Part shown: piece after piece, positions 36,040 through 46,560 of the stretch | How positions within the stretch are numbered: position 1 is the stretch's first letter | Layout: the number at the start of each line of letters is the position of its first letter | From: Plotosus lineatus | Taxonomy: Eukaryota > Chordata > Actinopteri > Siluriformes > Plotosidae | Length of the DNA: 64,000 nucleotides | Reading direction: 5' to 3' | Assembly: GCA_024760905.1 (NCBI GenBank) | Contig: CM045729.1 | Span: 76,366,050 to 76,430,049, forward strand | The notes under the pieces: generated by a model | Databases searched by the model: none | Seen by the model: the letters and a program-made list of their open reading frames with translations, nothing else | Told to the model about the DNA's origin: nothing | Translations under genes and position numbers: made by a program

Positions 36040-36228
36040 GAATTAATTTACAACATTTGACAGACGTGCTTATCCTGAGCAACTTGCAATCATCATTTTT
36101 TTGTACAACTGAGCACTCGAGGGTTAAGGGCCTTGCTCAAGGACCCAACAGTGGTGACAGTGCGGACTGAACCACTGACATTTGGATCAGTAACCCATCA
36201 CGTTATCAACTAAGTCAAAAGCAGTCAA
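36040..36228 (-). mobile_element. SINE-3, second diverged copy
   Basis: It has the same order as the copy 140 bases to the left: head near TTACTGATCCAAATGTCAGT, then GGGTCCTTGAGCAAGGCCCT, CGAGTGCTCAGTTGTAC, and the tail AGCACGTCTGTCAAATGTTG. Same orientation. Confidence 0.72.
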
Positions 36229-36425
36229 CAGTTTATTGGGCAAAAGAAAGTCTAAATTTTTATCATTCTGTGAAACTGGGCTAAATGTAAGGATTCACAT
36301 TTTGGACATACTATTTTCCAAAAACTGTAAAGAATTAAAAGTGAAATCCTTTCCCAAAACATAACACATGGACACATTTAACATGTTAGACAAAATAATT
36401 TGCCAAAACCGAGTGAAAAATGAAT

Positions 36426-36676
36426 CTTCTTATTTTCGTTTCAGCTTTTTCCCTTTTTTAGGGGTCGCCACAGCGAATCATCTGATTCGCACATTTGATT
36501 TGGCATAAGTTTTTACGTCGGATGCCCTTCCTAACACAACCCTTTAGCAAGGGATAGAAACATGCTGACGGCTTTGCAGCCTACTCTTTACGAAAGTCAG
36601 CAATGGTTCTTTTACATGCCTCTCACCACAGACAGTGAGAGACATGGCCGGCCTTTGATAATCTAGTTAGCTGCAC
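36426..36676 (-). mobile_element. Chimeric SINE, second copy, 5'-truncated
   Basis: On the minus strand it contains the SINE-1 body (CAGCTAACTAGATTATCAAA ... AACCATTGCTGACTTTCGTA), then CTAAAGGGTTGTGTTAGGAA (LINE A 5' UTR), AAACTTATGCCAAATCAAAT, the AATCA/GATGATTCGC junction, and the LINE A 3' end GCTGTGGCGACCCC. The junction is the same as at 27,584-27,942. A perfect 12-base target duplication TGAAAAATGAAT flanks it (36,414-36,425 and 36,677-36,688). The tRNA head is missing through 5' truncation. Confidence 0.87.
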
Positions 36677-37107
36677 TGAAAAATGAATATGTTGAGATTT
36701 TTCTGCAAAATTGCATTGCATTTTCTGCAAAATTGCCGGTCTGAAAATTTGAACTAATTTGTTAGTTATGTTTTCCACCATAGTATCAACTCATAGTGCA
36801 AATAGTATGGCCTGCAACAAAGTCCTGTTTTTCTTACTTTGTGAGCTGAGAATTGCATATAAATAAGCGCTTCCATGCATAATCAGTGGTGTCTATACCA
36901 TTTGCATACAGAACCATCCTATTTTTTTCATTTGAGGAGTAAAGTTACATGTTATGCCCTTCACAGTACAATTGAATTCTCCTGAAGTGTATGTAATTCA
37001 CATGTAGTTAAGCTTTAATTAATTTTTTCACCAAAAACAAAATGTGATGAATTTTGTTTTACACGTGAATGAATGTGAAAATGAATTTGTTATTACATAC
37101 GTATCCT

Positions 37108-40100
37108 TTCCTTCTTCTTTTCCTTTCGGCTGTTCCCTTCAGGGGTCGCCACAGCAAATGATCTGCCTCCATCTCTCCCTATCCTCTGCATCTTCTACTC
37201 TTACTCCAACGACCTTCATGTCCGCCTTCACTGCATCCATAAATCTTCTCTTTGGTCTTCCTCTGGGCCTTTTGCCTGGTAGTTCCAACCTCAGCATCCT
37301 ACGACCAATATACTCACTATCCCTCCTCTGTACATGTCCAAACCATCTCAATCTAGCCTCTCTGACTTTGTCTCCAAAACATCTAACATGTGCTGTCCCT
37401 CTGATGTACTCATTTCTGATCCTATCCATCCTCGTTACTCCCAAAGAGAGAACCTCAACATTTTCATCTCTGCTACCTCCAACTCTGACTCCTGTCTTTT
37501 CCCCAGGGCCACTGTCTCTAAACCATACAACATTGCTGGCCTCATCACCGTCTTGTACACTTTTCCCTTCATTCTTGCCGATACTCTCCTATCACACATC
37601 ACACCGGACACTTTTCTCCATCCATTCCAACCTGCCTGCACGCGCTTCTTCACCTCTTTCCACACTCTCCATTGCTCTGGATTGTTGAGCCTAAGTACTT
37701 AAAATCCTCCACCTTCTTTATCTCTGCCCCTGTAACCTCAAAGTTCCTCTTGGGTCCTTGTCGTTCACACACATGTATTCTGTCTTACTAAGACCCTAAC
37801 CTTCAATCCCCTCCTTTCCAGGGCATACCTCCACCTCTCTAGATTTTCCTCTACTTGGTCTCTGCTCTCACTACAGATCACAATGTCATCTGCAAACATC
37901 ATAGTCCATGGAGATTCTTGTCTAACCTCATCTGTTAGCCTGTCCATCACCATAGCAAACAAGAAGGGGCTGAGAGCTGACCCTTGATGTAGTCCCACCT
38001 CCACCTTGAACTCTTCTGTCACACCGACAGCACACCTCACCACTGTCTTACATCTATCATACATGTCCTGCACCACTCTAACATACTTCTCTGTCACTCC
38101 AGACTTCCTCATACAATACCACAGTTCTTCTCTCGGCACCCTGTCATATGCTTTCTCCAGATCCACAAAGGCACAATGCAGCTCCTTCTGCCCTTCTCTG
38201 TACTTCTCTATTAACATCCTCAAAGCAAACATTGCATCTGTGGTGCTCTTTCTTGGCATGAAACCAAACTGTTGTTCACAAATGCTGACCTCTGCCCTTA
38301 GTCTTGCTTCCACTATTCTTTCCCATAGCTTCATTGTATGGCTCATCAACTTTATCCCTCTGTAGTTGCCACAACTCTGTACATCGCCCTTGTTCTTAAA
38401 AATGGGCACAAGCACACTTCTCCTCCATTCCTCTGGCATCTGCTCACTTTCTAAGACCTTGTTGAATATTCTTGTCCAGAAAATCTACTGCTACCTCCCT
38501 AGACACTTCCATACCTCAACTGGTATGTCATCAGAGATAACTGCCTTTCCACTCTTCATCCTCTTCAATGCCCTCCTCACTTCTCCTTACTAATCTTTGC
38601 TACTTCCTGCTCCTCAACGGTCACCCCTTCTACTCTTTTTTCTCTCTCATTTTCCTCATTCATCAGCTCTTCAAAGTACTCTTTCCATCTTCCCAGCACA
38701 CTTCTGTCATCAGTCAATACATTTCCCTCTCTGTCCTTATCACTCTAACTTGCTGCACGTCTTTCCCATCTCTATTTCTCTGCTGTGCTAACCTGTATAG
38801 ATCATTTTCTCCCTCCTTACTGTTCAACCTATCATACAAGTCATCATCGCCCTCTCTTTGGCCTTTGACACTGCTACCTTCGCCTTACGCTGTGTCTCCC
38901 TGTACTCCTGTTTACTCTCTTGGGTCCTCTCAATGTCCCACTTCTTCTTGGCTAACCTCTTCTTTTGTACACACTCCTGCACTTCCTCATTCCACCACCA
39001 AGTTTCCTTATCTACTTTCCTTCCAGAGGACACACCAAGTACTCTCCTACCGGTCTCCTGATCACATTGGCTGTGGTTGTCCAGTCCTCTGGAAGCACTT
39101 CCTGACTACCCAAAGCCTGTTTCAACTCCTCCTTGAAGACAACACGACACTCTTCCTTTTTCAGCTTCCACCACTTTGTCTTCTGCTCTACCTTTGCCTT
39201 TTTCACCTTTCTCACCATCAGTGTCATCCTGCACACCACCATCCTATGCTGTTTGGCAACACTCTCACCCACTACTACTTTGCAGTCACTGACTTCCTTC
39301 AAATTACATCGCCTACACAAGATGTAGTCTACCTGTGTGCTCTTACCTCCGGCTTTCATAAGTCACCCTATGCTTCTGTTTCTTCTGGAAGAAAGTATTC
39401 ACCACAGCCATTTCCATCCTTTTTGCAAAATCGATCAACATCTGTCCTTCTGTGTTCCTGTCCTGGATACCAAACCTGCCCATCACTTCCTCGTCCCCTC
39501 TGTTGCCTGCACCAACATGTCCATTGAAGTCTGCTCAATGACCACTCTTTCACCTCTGGGGTACTCTGCATCACTTCATCTAACTCACTCCAGAATCTCT
39601 CCTTCTCTTCTAGCTTACATCCTGCCTGTGGGGCATAAGCACTAACAACATTGACTATCACGCCTTCAATTTCTAACTTGAGACTCATCACTCTGTCTGA
39701 CACTCTTTTCACTTCTAGAACATTCCTGACAAACCCCTCCTTCAAGATGACTCCTACTCCATTTCTCTTCCCATCCACACCATTATAAAACAGTTTAAAC
39801 CCTGCTCCTAAGCTTTTAGCCTTTCTACCTTTCCACCTTGTCTCCTGAACACACAGTATGTCCACCTTCCTCCTCTGCATCATGTCAGCCAGCTCCTATC
39901 TTTTCCTTGCATAGTTCCAACATTCAAAGTCCCTACTCTCAGTCCGAGGCTCACGCATTTCCTCTTCTCTCTCTGCCTACGGACACGCCTCCCGCCTCTC
40001 CTTCTTCGACGTCTTCGACCAACAGTAGTCCAATTTCCATCAGCACCCTGTTGGTTGACAGCACTGATGGCGATCGTTGTTAACCGGGCCTCGGCCGATC

Positions 40101-40261
40101 CGGTATAATTTTGTTTTGATCATTTGCATTTTTTTTAAATGTGGCAGAAGTTTTACGCCGGATGCCCTTCCTGTCGCAACCCTCTGCATTTATCCGGGCT
40201 TGGGACCGGCATAAGGGGGAGAGACACTGGTTAGTGCCCCCCCCGCCTCATGGCTGCATTA
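37108..40261 (-). mobile_element. LINE family A copy 4, full length
   Basis: The 3' tail is at left (CTTCTTCTTTTCC on the plus strand), and the 5' end GCAGCCATGAGGCGGGGGGG is at right, joined directly to a Rex1 fragment. About 3.15 kb. No convincing target duplication, so the Rex1 junction may mark insertion into that element with loss of its left part. Confidence 0.92.
37139..40083 (-). pseudogene. LINE A EN-RT polyprotein, broken
   Basis: Pieces on the minus strand: 39,368-39,883 (VDILCVQETRWKGRKAKSLG, then a frameshift at SRLQW just where GADFNGHVG is expected), 39,012-39,359 (YILCRRCNLKEVSD, QHRMVVCRM), 38,824-39,033 (ETWWWNEEVQECVQKKRLAK), 37,765-38,439 (NKGDVQSCGNYRGIKL, EQQFGFMPRKSTTDAMFALR, FVDLEKAYDRVPREELW, FADDIVICSESRDQV), and the C-terminal pieces 37,435-37,665 and 37,139-37,444 (KRPRGRPKRRFMDAVK). 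The RT palm and its FADD box are intact; frameshifts near 37,445, 38,480-38,600 and 39,535 inactivate the copy. Confidence 0.88.
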
Positions 40262-41236
40262 GTTCATAATTAACACCTGGAGAACAAGAACATGTATGCA
40301 AGAATGCTGTTTATTGACTTCAGCTCAGCATTCAACAAGTCATTCCTACCAAGTTAATCACAAAACTTGAGGATCTTGGAATCAATACCTCCCTCTGCAA
40401 CTGGATCATGGTCTTTCAAAAAAACAAAAACAAAACAAACAAAAAAAACACCTCCAGTAAGTCAAGTTAGTCGAGCCACAACTGTTCCTCCATCATCATA
40501 CTCAACACTGGCTTACCTCAGGGCTGTGTGCTGAGCCCATTTCTCTACTTTCTCTTCACATATGACTGTAGGCCTATGTATGGATCCAACTCCATCATAA
40601 AGTTTGTAAATGGCACCACGATGATTGGACTCATCAGTCACAATGATGAGTCTGACTACAGGGAAGAGGTAAAGCACCTAGCTGCATTGTGTGCTGACAA
40701 CAATCTGATCCTGAACACCAGCAAAGCCAAGGAGTTCATTGTGGAGTTCAGGAACAAAAAAGGAGACACTCATGACCATATTCATATAAATGGCATAGCT
40801 TTCAAATATGCCTCCTGCTTATTCCTCCTCCAGCCTGATTAAGAAAGCCCATCAGCCCCTGTTCTTCTTGAGGACACTAAAGCAGCACCATCTGTCTGCT
40901 GACATCCTGGGTAAGTTCTACTGATGCACAATAGAAAGCATCCTGGCCAACTGTGTTATAGTCTGATATGGCAATTGCTCTGTCACAGACCGCAAGGCAC
41001 TGCAGCAGGTGATGAAAACTGCCCAACGCATGACAGAGATGCCACTTCATGCTATAAAGGTTGTCCATAGGAACTCTTCTCATCATGCCATCAGACTTTT
41101 TCATCTCCTTCCCTACAGGAGGTGCTTCAGGAACTTCGGACGAAACCCAGCAGGTTTGGAAACAGCTTCTTCCCCACAGCTGTCACCCTACTGAACTCAG
41201 TCCCTGTCGAACCTTTCCTTCCCATTGACACTACAC
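40262..41236 (+). mobile_element. Rex1-type LINE fragment, left part
   Basis: With frameshifts it encodes LENKNMYARMLFIDFSSAFN (about 40,278-40,337), STLAYLRAVC-like then PFLYFLFTYDCRPMYGSNSI, NGTTMIGLISHNDESDYREE and LNTSKAKEFIVEFRNKKGDT (40,528-40,842), then FFLRTLKQHHLSADILGKFY and SHHAIRLFHLLPYRR (to about 41,130). IDFSSAFN, the DDE-SxYREEV stretch and L..L..H.LS are hallmarks of fish Rex1/Babar-like RT. The catalytic FADDT box reads FVNGT, so it is inactive. An A-rich insertion (40,419-40,450) interrupts it. It continues at 41,567 after a nested hAT element. Confidence 0.82.
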
Positions 41237-41566
41237 CAGGGGTCACCGACCTTTTTGAAACCGAGAGCTACTTCTTGGGTACCAATTAATGCGAAGGGCT
41301 ACCAGGTCAAAACACACCTCTGAAATTACAAATTTGCTCAATTTACCTTTAATTATATGTTATCATTAATAATTAATGATATTTATCTATGTGAAGATAT
41401 TGATTTGATTTAAAATATATTCAAAAAAATTAGATGCAGCTCAATGGAGAGTGGCGCTATGGAGCTGTGGGCCTGTCCTAAAACTAGCAGTGAACAGGTC
41501 CGCGGGCAACTTATAGTGTCCTTGCGGGCTACCTGGTGCCCACGGGCACCACGTTGGTGATCCCTG
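41237..41566. mobile_element. hAT non-autonomous element nested in Rex1, 330 bp
   Basis: The left end is CAGGGGTCACCGACCTTTTT. The right end on the other strand is CAGGGATCACCAACGTGGTG. A perfect 8-base target duplication CACTACAC flanks it (41,229-41,236 and 41,567-41,574), the length expected for hAT transposition. The interior (GAGAGCTACTTCTTGGGTAC ... GCGGGCTACCTGGTGCCCAC) has no frame. Confidence 0.93.
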
Positions 41567-41658
41567 CACTACACCATAGCGGTACCACTCATACCATCCA
41601 TATCATTGATGCACATGCTGCCATTATTATAATTTATTCACGGTCTATTGTGTATACA

Positions 41659-41660
<2 letters not shown>
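41567..41660 (+). mobile_element. Rex1 fragment, right part after the hAT insertion
   Basis: CATAGCGGTACCACTCATAC and the following bases continue the Rex1 3' untranslated part, interrupted at 41,237. It ends in the (TC)n array. Confidence 0.55.

Positions 41661-41661
<1 letters not shown>

Positions 41662-41720
<59 letters not shown>
41662..41720. repeat. (TC)n microsatellite
   Basis: About 29 TC units followed by TAGATAGATAG. Confidence 0.97.
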
Positions 41721-41722
<2 letters not shown>

Positions 41723-41738
41723 GATAGATAGAAATATA

Positions 41739-42100
41739 CTGTGGTAACTCACCTTATAAAATTAATCCATCCCAGAACTTTTTTTGGAATCTGAATTTTT
41801 CATAAATTGAACCGCACTTTACAGGTAAAACGTATTATTCGTTCCAAGGCTCACAATAGTACCCCCTAAACCCTTTAAAAAATATAAAAGCATACCTTTT
41901 AAGGCCTCCTTCTGCTTCAATATCGTACCAATGGTAGAAGGGCTTGGCCAGATTCCTTTGCGATATCACTCAACCTTGCGCATTTGGTGAGTTTCGTAAG
42001 GAGAACTTGTTTCGTATGCACAGGCAAAAAAATTTGGAAAATGTTTTTCGTAACCTGGATTTTTCATTTGCTGGGACTATCGTAAGGTGAGGTACCACTG
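41739..42100 (-). mobile_element. Tigger-like element, 362 bp
   Basis: The left end is CTGTGGTAACTCACCTTATA. The right end on the other strand is CAGTGGTACCTCACCTTACG. TA lies on both sides (41,737-41,738 and 42,101-42,102). On the minus strand the interior matches the truncated element at 15,571-15,861, including the ACCATTGGTACGATATTGAA and GCAGAAGGAGGCCTTAAAAG segment that encodes the Tigger HTH end. No intact frame. Confidence 0.82.
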
Positions 42101-42102
42101 TA

Positions 42103-42685
42103 TAGCTATATCTCTATCTATAACATCTGCATAATGTGTAAATAATACATATGTATATTTGCATATTAAATATATACAGACATACATACATGCATACATA
42201 TATGTATATTACATATGCATATATTGTTCTTCGATACAGTAATATAGGACATCTGTATATTGCTCTTAGGTAAATTAATGCTAATTTATTCTCACCCGTA
42301 CTGCCATATCTTTACATAATCGCTCACATAACCACATAAGTTATATATAAATAAATGAGTTATTTATACATAATCTGTACATAACTGTTTCCTAACTGTT
42401 TTGTTACCCTGCATTTATTACATGTGTAATGACAAATGTGGAGTTTTGTTCATGAAGTAGTTTTCTCGCCATCTTTCTAACAATGGCTCATGCATTACGG
42501 TTACTGGACTACATTGACGTTTGGGAATTGTAAATGTCACACTTTATGGTACCAATATCAGATAATGATTCATATTTATTTTGGGTGTGTATAGCTGAAC
42601 ATTCTCAAAATCTTTTCATTGTTACAGGCACAATTAGTCAGAATATTTGATTTACATTTGCTTAGGAAGAACAATATGTCTGAGA

Positions 42686-42760
<75 letters not shown>

Positions 42761-43853
42761 ACCTCTACTCTATGTACTTTTTCATTTCTTTTTTTTTTTG
42801 CTACTTGAGCCAAGAAATACATGACAACAAATACTTTATCACTACAGTCTGTAACCATTTAAACCCAAAAACTACCATCTAATTAAACTAAGTTGACAAA
42901 GGTGTTAAAAACTACAGTGTGTGTCTGCCCACGTGCAAACCAACCAAAAGTGCTCAATAAATTGAATATATCTTAAATTGAACAGAGATAGAATGATTTG
43001 AGAGGTATGTAAGGGAGGGTGAATGTAGGAAATTTTAAACCAGGACAAGCATGTGAAGAATTATATTTTTATAGCAGCTTCATAACATCTCTTTTTCCAC
43101 AGGAAAACAGTGGAAATATAAATCTGGCTGCATAAGCATTTATTATTGCTAAAATGCCAACATATTGACCTGTGGTGTCAGACTCAAATAGTTAGAATAG
43201 TTCATGCGAAGCACTTCAACCATATAATATACTCTACATATTAACTGTTAAACAAAATTCTGTATTAAACTTATTATGTTCATAACTTTTTAACTTTTAA
43301 AAGAGAAAGACAGTGTACAATAATGTAGGCATTTAGAGGCTTCATAACAAGACCTGTCACCAGATGCATTTTTCCACATAGATATCCTGAGAAAAAAAGT
43401 TATCAGAATATTATGTATTTAAAGTGACTTCATTTAAAAAAAAATAATAATAATAAATGAGAGCTTTTAATTAACTGACAAATGTGTGTATAAATATTTT
43501 CAGTAGTTTTACTGACCAACATAGCTTTTTTTTTCCCCCTTTTTTGAAGACAAGCAAAATTTTGGGAAAGATATGAGACAAAGTCAAAATAAGATAGGAA
43601 AAGTGGAGAGAATATCGGGTTAGGGTCCTGAATTAATTGGTAGGAAGCAAATATCATGATTAGGTATAAACCTGCATTCACACAAGCTTAGTCTTTATAA
43701 GTGTAGTTAAGTTTTCCTTCTCCTTCCCGATCATCTTTAATTGGGCCTGTGTTGGCATTGGTTGATAAGAAGGCACTTTAATCACCACCAGGGATGATGC
43801 TGTTTAAATTTCTATTTATTTCTGTGCTTTTTTGTTTGTTTGTTTTGTAAGGG

Positions 43854-43933
<80 letters not shown>

Positions 43934-44740
43934 AACGTGCTTTTTTATGATTAGTGAGTGAGCTTTTTGCCATGGACTTCAGGATACTTTAGAAAATCAC
44001 TGTTACTTAATACTGTTGTTGTTTCCAGTAATGCAAGTAGGAAGCCATACATTAATTCTATGCAGAAATACCACCAAGTTTTCTGGGATAAACTGAAAGA
44101 TAGCAGAACCATGCATTGTGGTCAGATAAGTGTATATTTCATGTTGTTGTTTTTTTTACAAAAAATAAATAAATAAATAAATAAATAAATGAATAAAAAA
44201 AATAACAAATAAAGTCAAATTCTCTGCACCAAGATGGAAATGACCATCCAGATTGTTATCTGAAAAATGCAAAAACAAGCATTGGTGATATATGGAGTAC
44301 GGGGATGCATAAGGTTATTGCTAAAATAATAATCAAAAATGATGTCACTACATGACATAAACAAACTTGTTCAGGCTTTTGTCACTTTAAGATTAGATCA
44401 TTTCAGTGGTTTACAGTCCAGATTCTCTCGATTGAACCTTAGGGTTTCGGTGAGTCAGTCTCAAGGGTTCGGCGGAGGTCAAGACACACACCCAAATCAT
44501 ATTCATGATGACATGTCCCGCTCGGCCATCACTGGCTGCAGGTGACCATGATACATTGCTTTGCCAATCTGTGCTGCAGCAAATTTGATGTGCTCTGTAT
44601 AGTCGAATTGTGACTGTTGTGATGGTACGTCGTGTGATTTCTTTCTTAAAGTTTTAATCCCTACTATGTTGAGCAAAAAACAAGTGGTCAGACGAACATG
44701 TACAGCATGGATTCACATATATAATGGAATCAACCCTCCG
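42103..44740. other. Unique AT-rich DNA with microsatellites
   Basis: (GA)n lies at 42,691-42,758, (TTA)n at 43,856-43,931 and (AAAT)n at 44,164-44,192. No gene, terminal repeat or LINE piece is recognised in between. Confidence 0.45.
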
Positions 44741-44742
44741 CT

Positions 44743-44840
44743 GATGTGTATATAATATCAATAAATACATAGTCAACACTATAAATGCTTACAATAACAA
44801 TTAAACACTCAAAAATAATCCATATGATGTAAATAAAAAC
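44743..44840 (-). mobile_element. Fragment of the 11,240 MITE interior, inverted
   Basis: TGTATATAATATCAATAAAT, then ACACTATAAATGCTTACAAT and AACACTCAAAAATAATCCAT are the reverse complement of the interior found at 11,275-11,385 and 28,505-28,620. Terminal repeats are absent. Confidence 0.6.
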
Positions 44841-44851
44841 TAAATACATAG

Positions 44852-46146
44852 ATTTTCTGACAAGAACATCAAACACGGTCTTAGAGAGTGAGCAGATGCA
44901 GGAGGAATGGAGGAGACGTGTGCTGGTGCCCATTTTAAAGAACAAGGGAGACGTGCAGAGGTGCGGCAACTAAAGAGGGATAAAGTTGATGAGCCATACG
45001 ATGAAGGTATGGGAAAGAATAGTGGAAGCTTGACTAAGGGCAGAGGTCAGCATTTGTGAACAACAGTTTGGTTTCATGCCAAGAAAGAGCACCACAGATG
45101 CAATGTTTGCTTGGAGGATGTTAATAGAGAAGTACAGAGAAGGTCAGAGAGAACTGCATTGTGCCTTTGTGGATCTGGAAAAAGCATATGTCAGGGTGCC
45201 AAGAGAAGAACTGTGGTATTGCATGAGGAAGTCTGGCGTGGCAGAGAAGTATGTTAGAGTAGTGCAGGACATGTATGAGAGATGTAAGACAGTGGTGAGG
45301 TGTGCTGTTGGCATGACTGACGAATTCAAGGTGGAGGTGGGACTGCATCAAAGATCAGCTCTGAGCCCCTTCTTATTTGCGATGGTGATGGACAGGCTGA
45401 CAGACGAGGTTAGGCAAGAATCTCCGTGGACCATGATGTTTGCAGATGACATTGTGATCTGTAGTGAGAGCAGAGAACAAGTGCAGGGAAATCTAGAGAG
45501 GTGCAGGTATGCCCTGGAAAGGAGAGGAATGAACAGAGATAACAAAGATGGAGGATTTTAAGTACTTAGGCTCAACAATCCAGAGCAATGGAGAGTGTGG
45601 AAAAAGGTGAAGAAGCATTTGCAGGCAGGCTGGAATGGTTGGAAAAAGTGTCCGGTGTGATGTGTGATAGGAGAGTGTCAGCAAGAATGAAAGGAAAAGT
45701 GTACAAGACAGTGGTGAGGCCAGCGATGTTGTACGGCTTAGAAACAGTGGCGCTGAGAAAAAGGCAGGAGGCAGAGCTGGAGGGAGCAGAGATGAAAATG
45801 TTGAGGTTCTATCTGGGAGTAACGAGGATGGATAGGATCAGGAATGAGCACATTAGAGGGACAGCACATGTAAGATGTTTTGGAGACAAAGTCAGAGATG
45901 CTAGATTGAGATGGTTTGGACATGTACAGAGGAGATATAGGGAGTATATTGGCAGTAGGATGCTGAGGTTGGAACTACCAGGCAGAAGGCCTAGAGGAAG
46001 ACCAAAGAGAAGATTTATGGATGTGGTGAAGTAAGACATGAAGGTAATTGGAGTAAGAGAAGAAGATGCAGAGGACAGGGTGAGATGGAGGTGGATGGTT
46101 TGCTGTGGCGACCCCGGAAGGGAACAACCGAAAGGAAAAGAAGAGA
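44852..46146 (+). mobile_element. LINE family A copy 5, 5'-truncated
   Basis: It starts inside the pre-RT region (GATTTTCTGACAAGAACATC) and runs to the family 3' end GGCGACCCCGGAAGGGAACA with a GAAAAGAAGAG tail. The length is 1.3 kb because of 5' truncation and a small internal deletion. The target site was not resolved. Confidence 0.9.
44860..46123 (+). pseudogene. LINE A RT fragment, broken
   Basis: The 161-codon piece 45,076-45,561 has MPRKSTTDAMFAWRMLIEKY, FVDLEKAYVRVPREELW (V replaces the conserved D of AYDRVP), GLHQRSALSPFLFAM and FADDIVICSESREQV (FADD at 45,439-45,450). Between RRGMN and NKDGGF about 60 bases are missing relative to copy 2. The C-terminal pieces 45,588-46,034 and 46,038 onward contain RRPRGRPKRRFMDVVK and a stop instead of the following E. 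Inactive. Confidence 0.85.
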
Positions 46147-46382
46147 TGTCCAGGTTTAAAAGTCTTACAATTCAAAACATTTCTACAATATTGCATCATT
46201 TAGTTTTGTACATCGCAAGCTATTTGAGCAATGAGTTAAAAACACTGAAGCAAACTCTTATGTCATGATTTCCAAACATTACAGCAAAGCTATTTTCATA
46301 ACATGGGCCCAAACTTGTTGAATCCATTAAAAATAAATAAATAAATAAAGGTATAATTAACTACGAAAAAAATACAGGACAT

Positions 46383-46560
46383 CAATGGTTCTTTTACATG
46401 CCTCTCATCACAGATAGTGAGAGACATGGCTGGCCTTTGATAAATCAGTTAGCTGCACTGGGAGGACAGCAGTGAAAACTTGGTGATAATGGTGCTTGAA
46501 ATCCTGACCTCCGGATCTTTAAGCGAGTACACTACCACTGGGCCGCCACTGCAGCACTAG
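46383..46560 (-). mobile_element. SINE-1 front half
   Basis: Minus strand: head near GGCGGCCCAGTGGTAGTGTA and GATCCGGAGGTCAGGATTTC, then GTGCAGCTAACTGATTTATC, CCATGTCTCTCACTATCTGT and GTAAAAGAACCATTGATG. The 3' half is missing. Confidence 0.72.

Noticed and set aside
38568..39527. 319-codon plus-strand frame
   Set aside because: Antisense to the LINE A linker and endonuclease of copy 4; no domain of its own.
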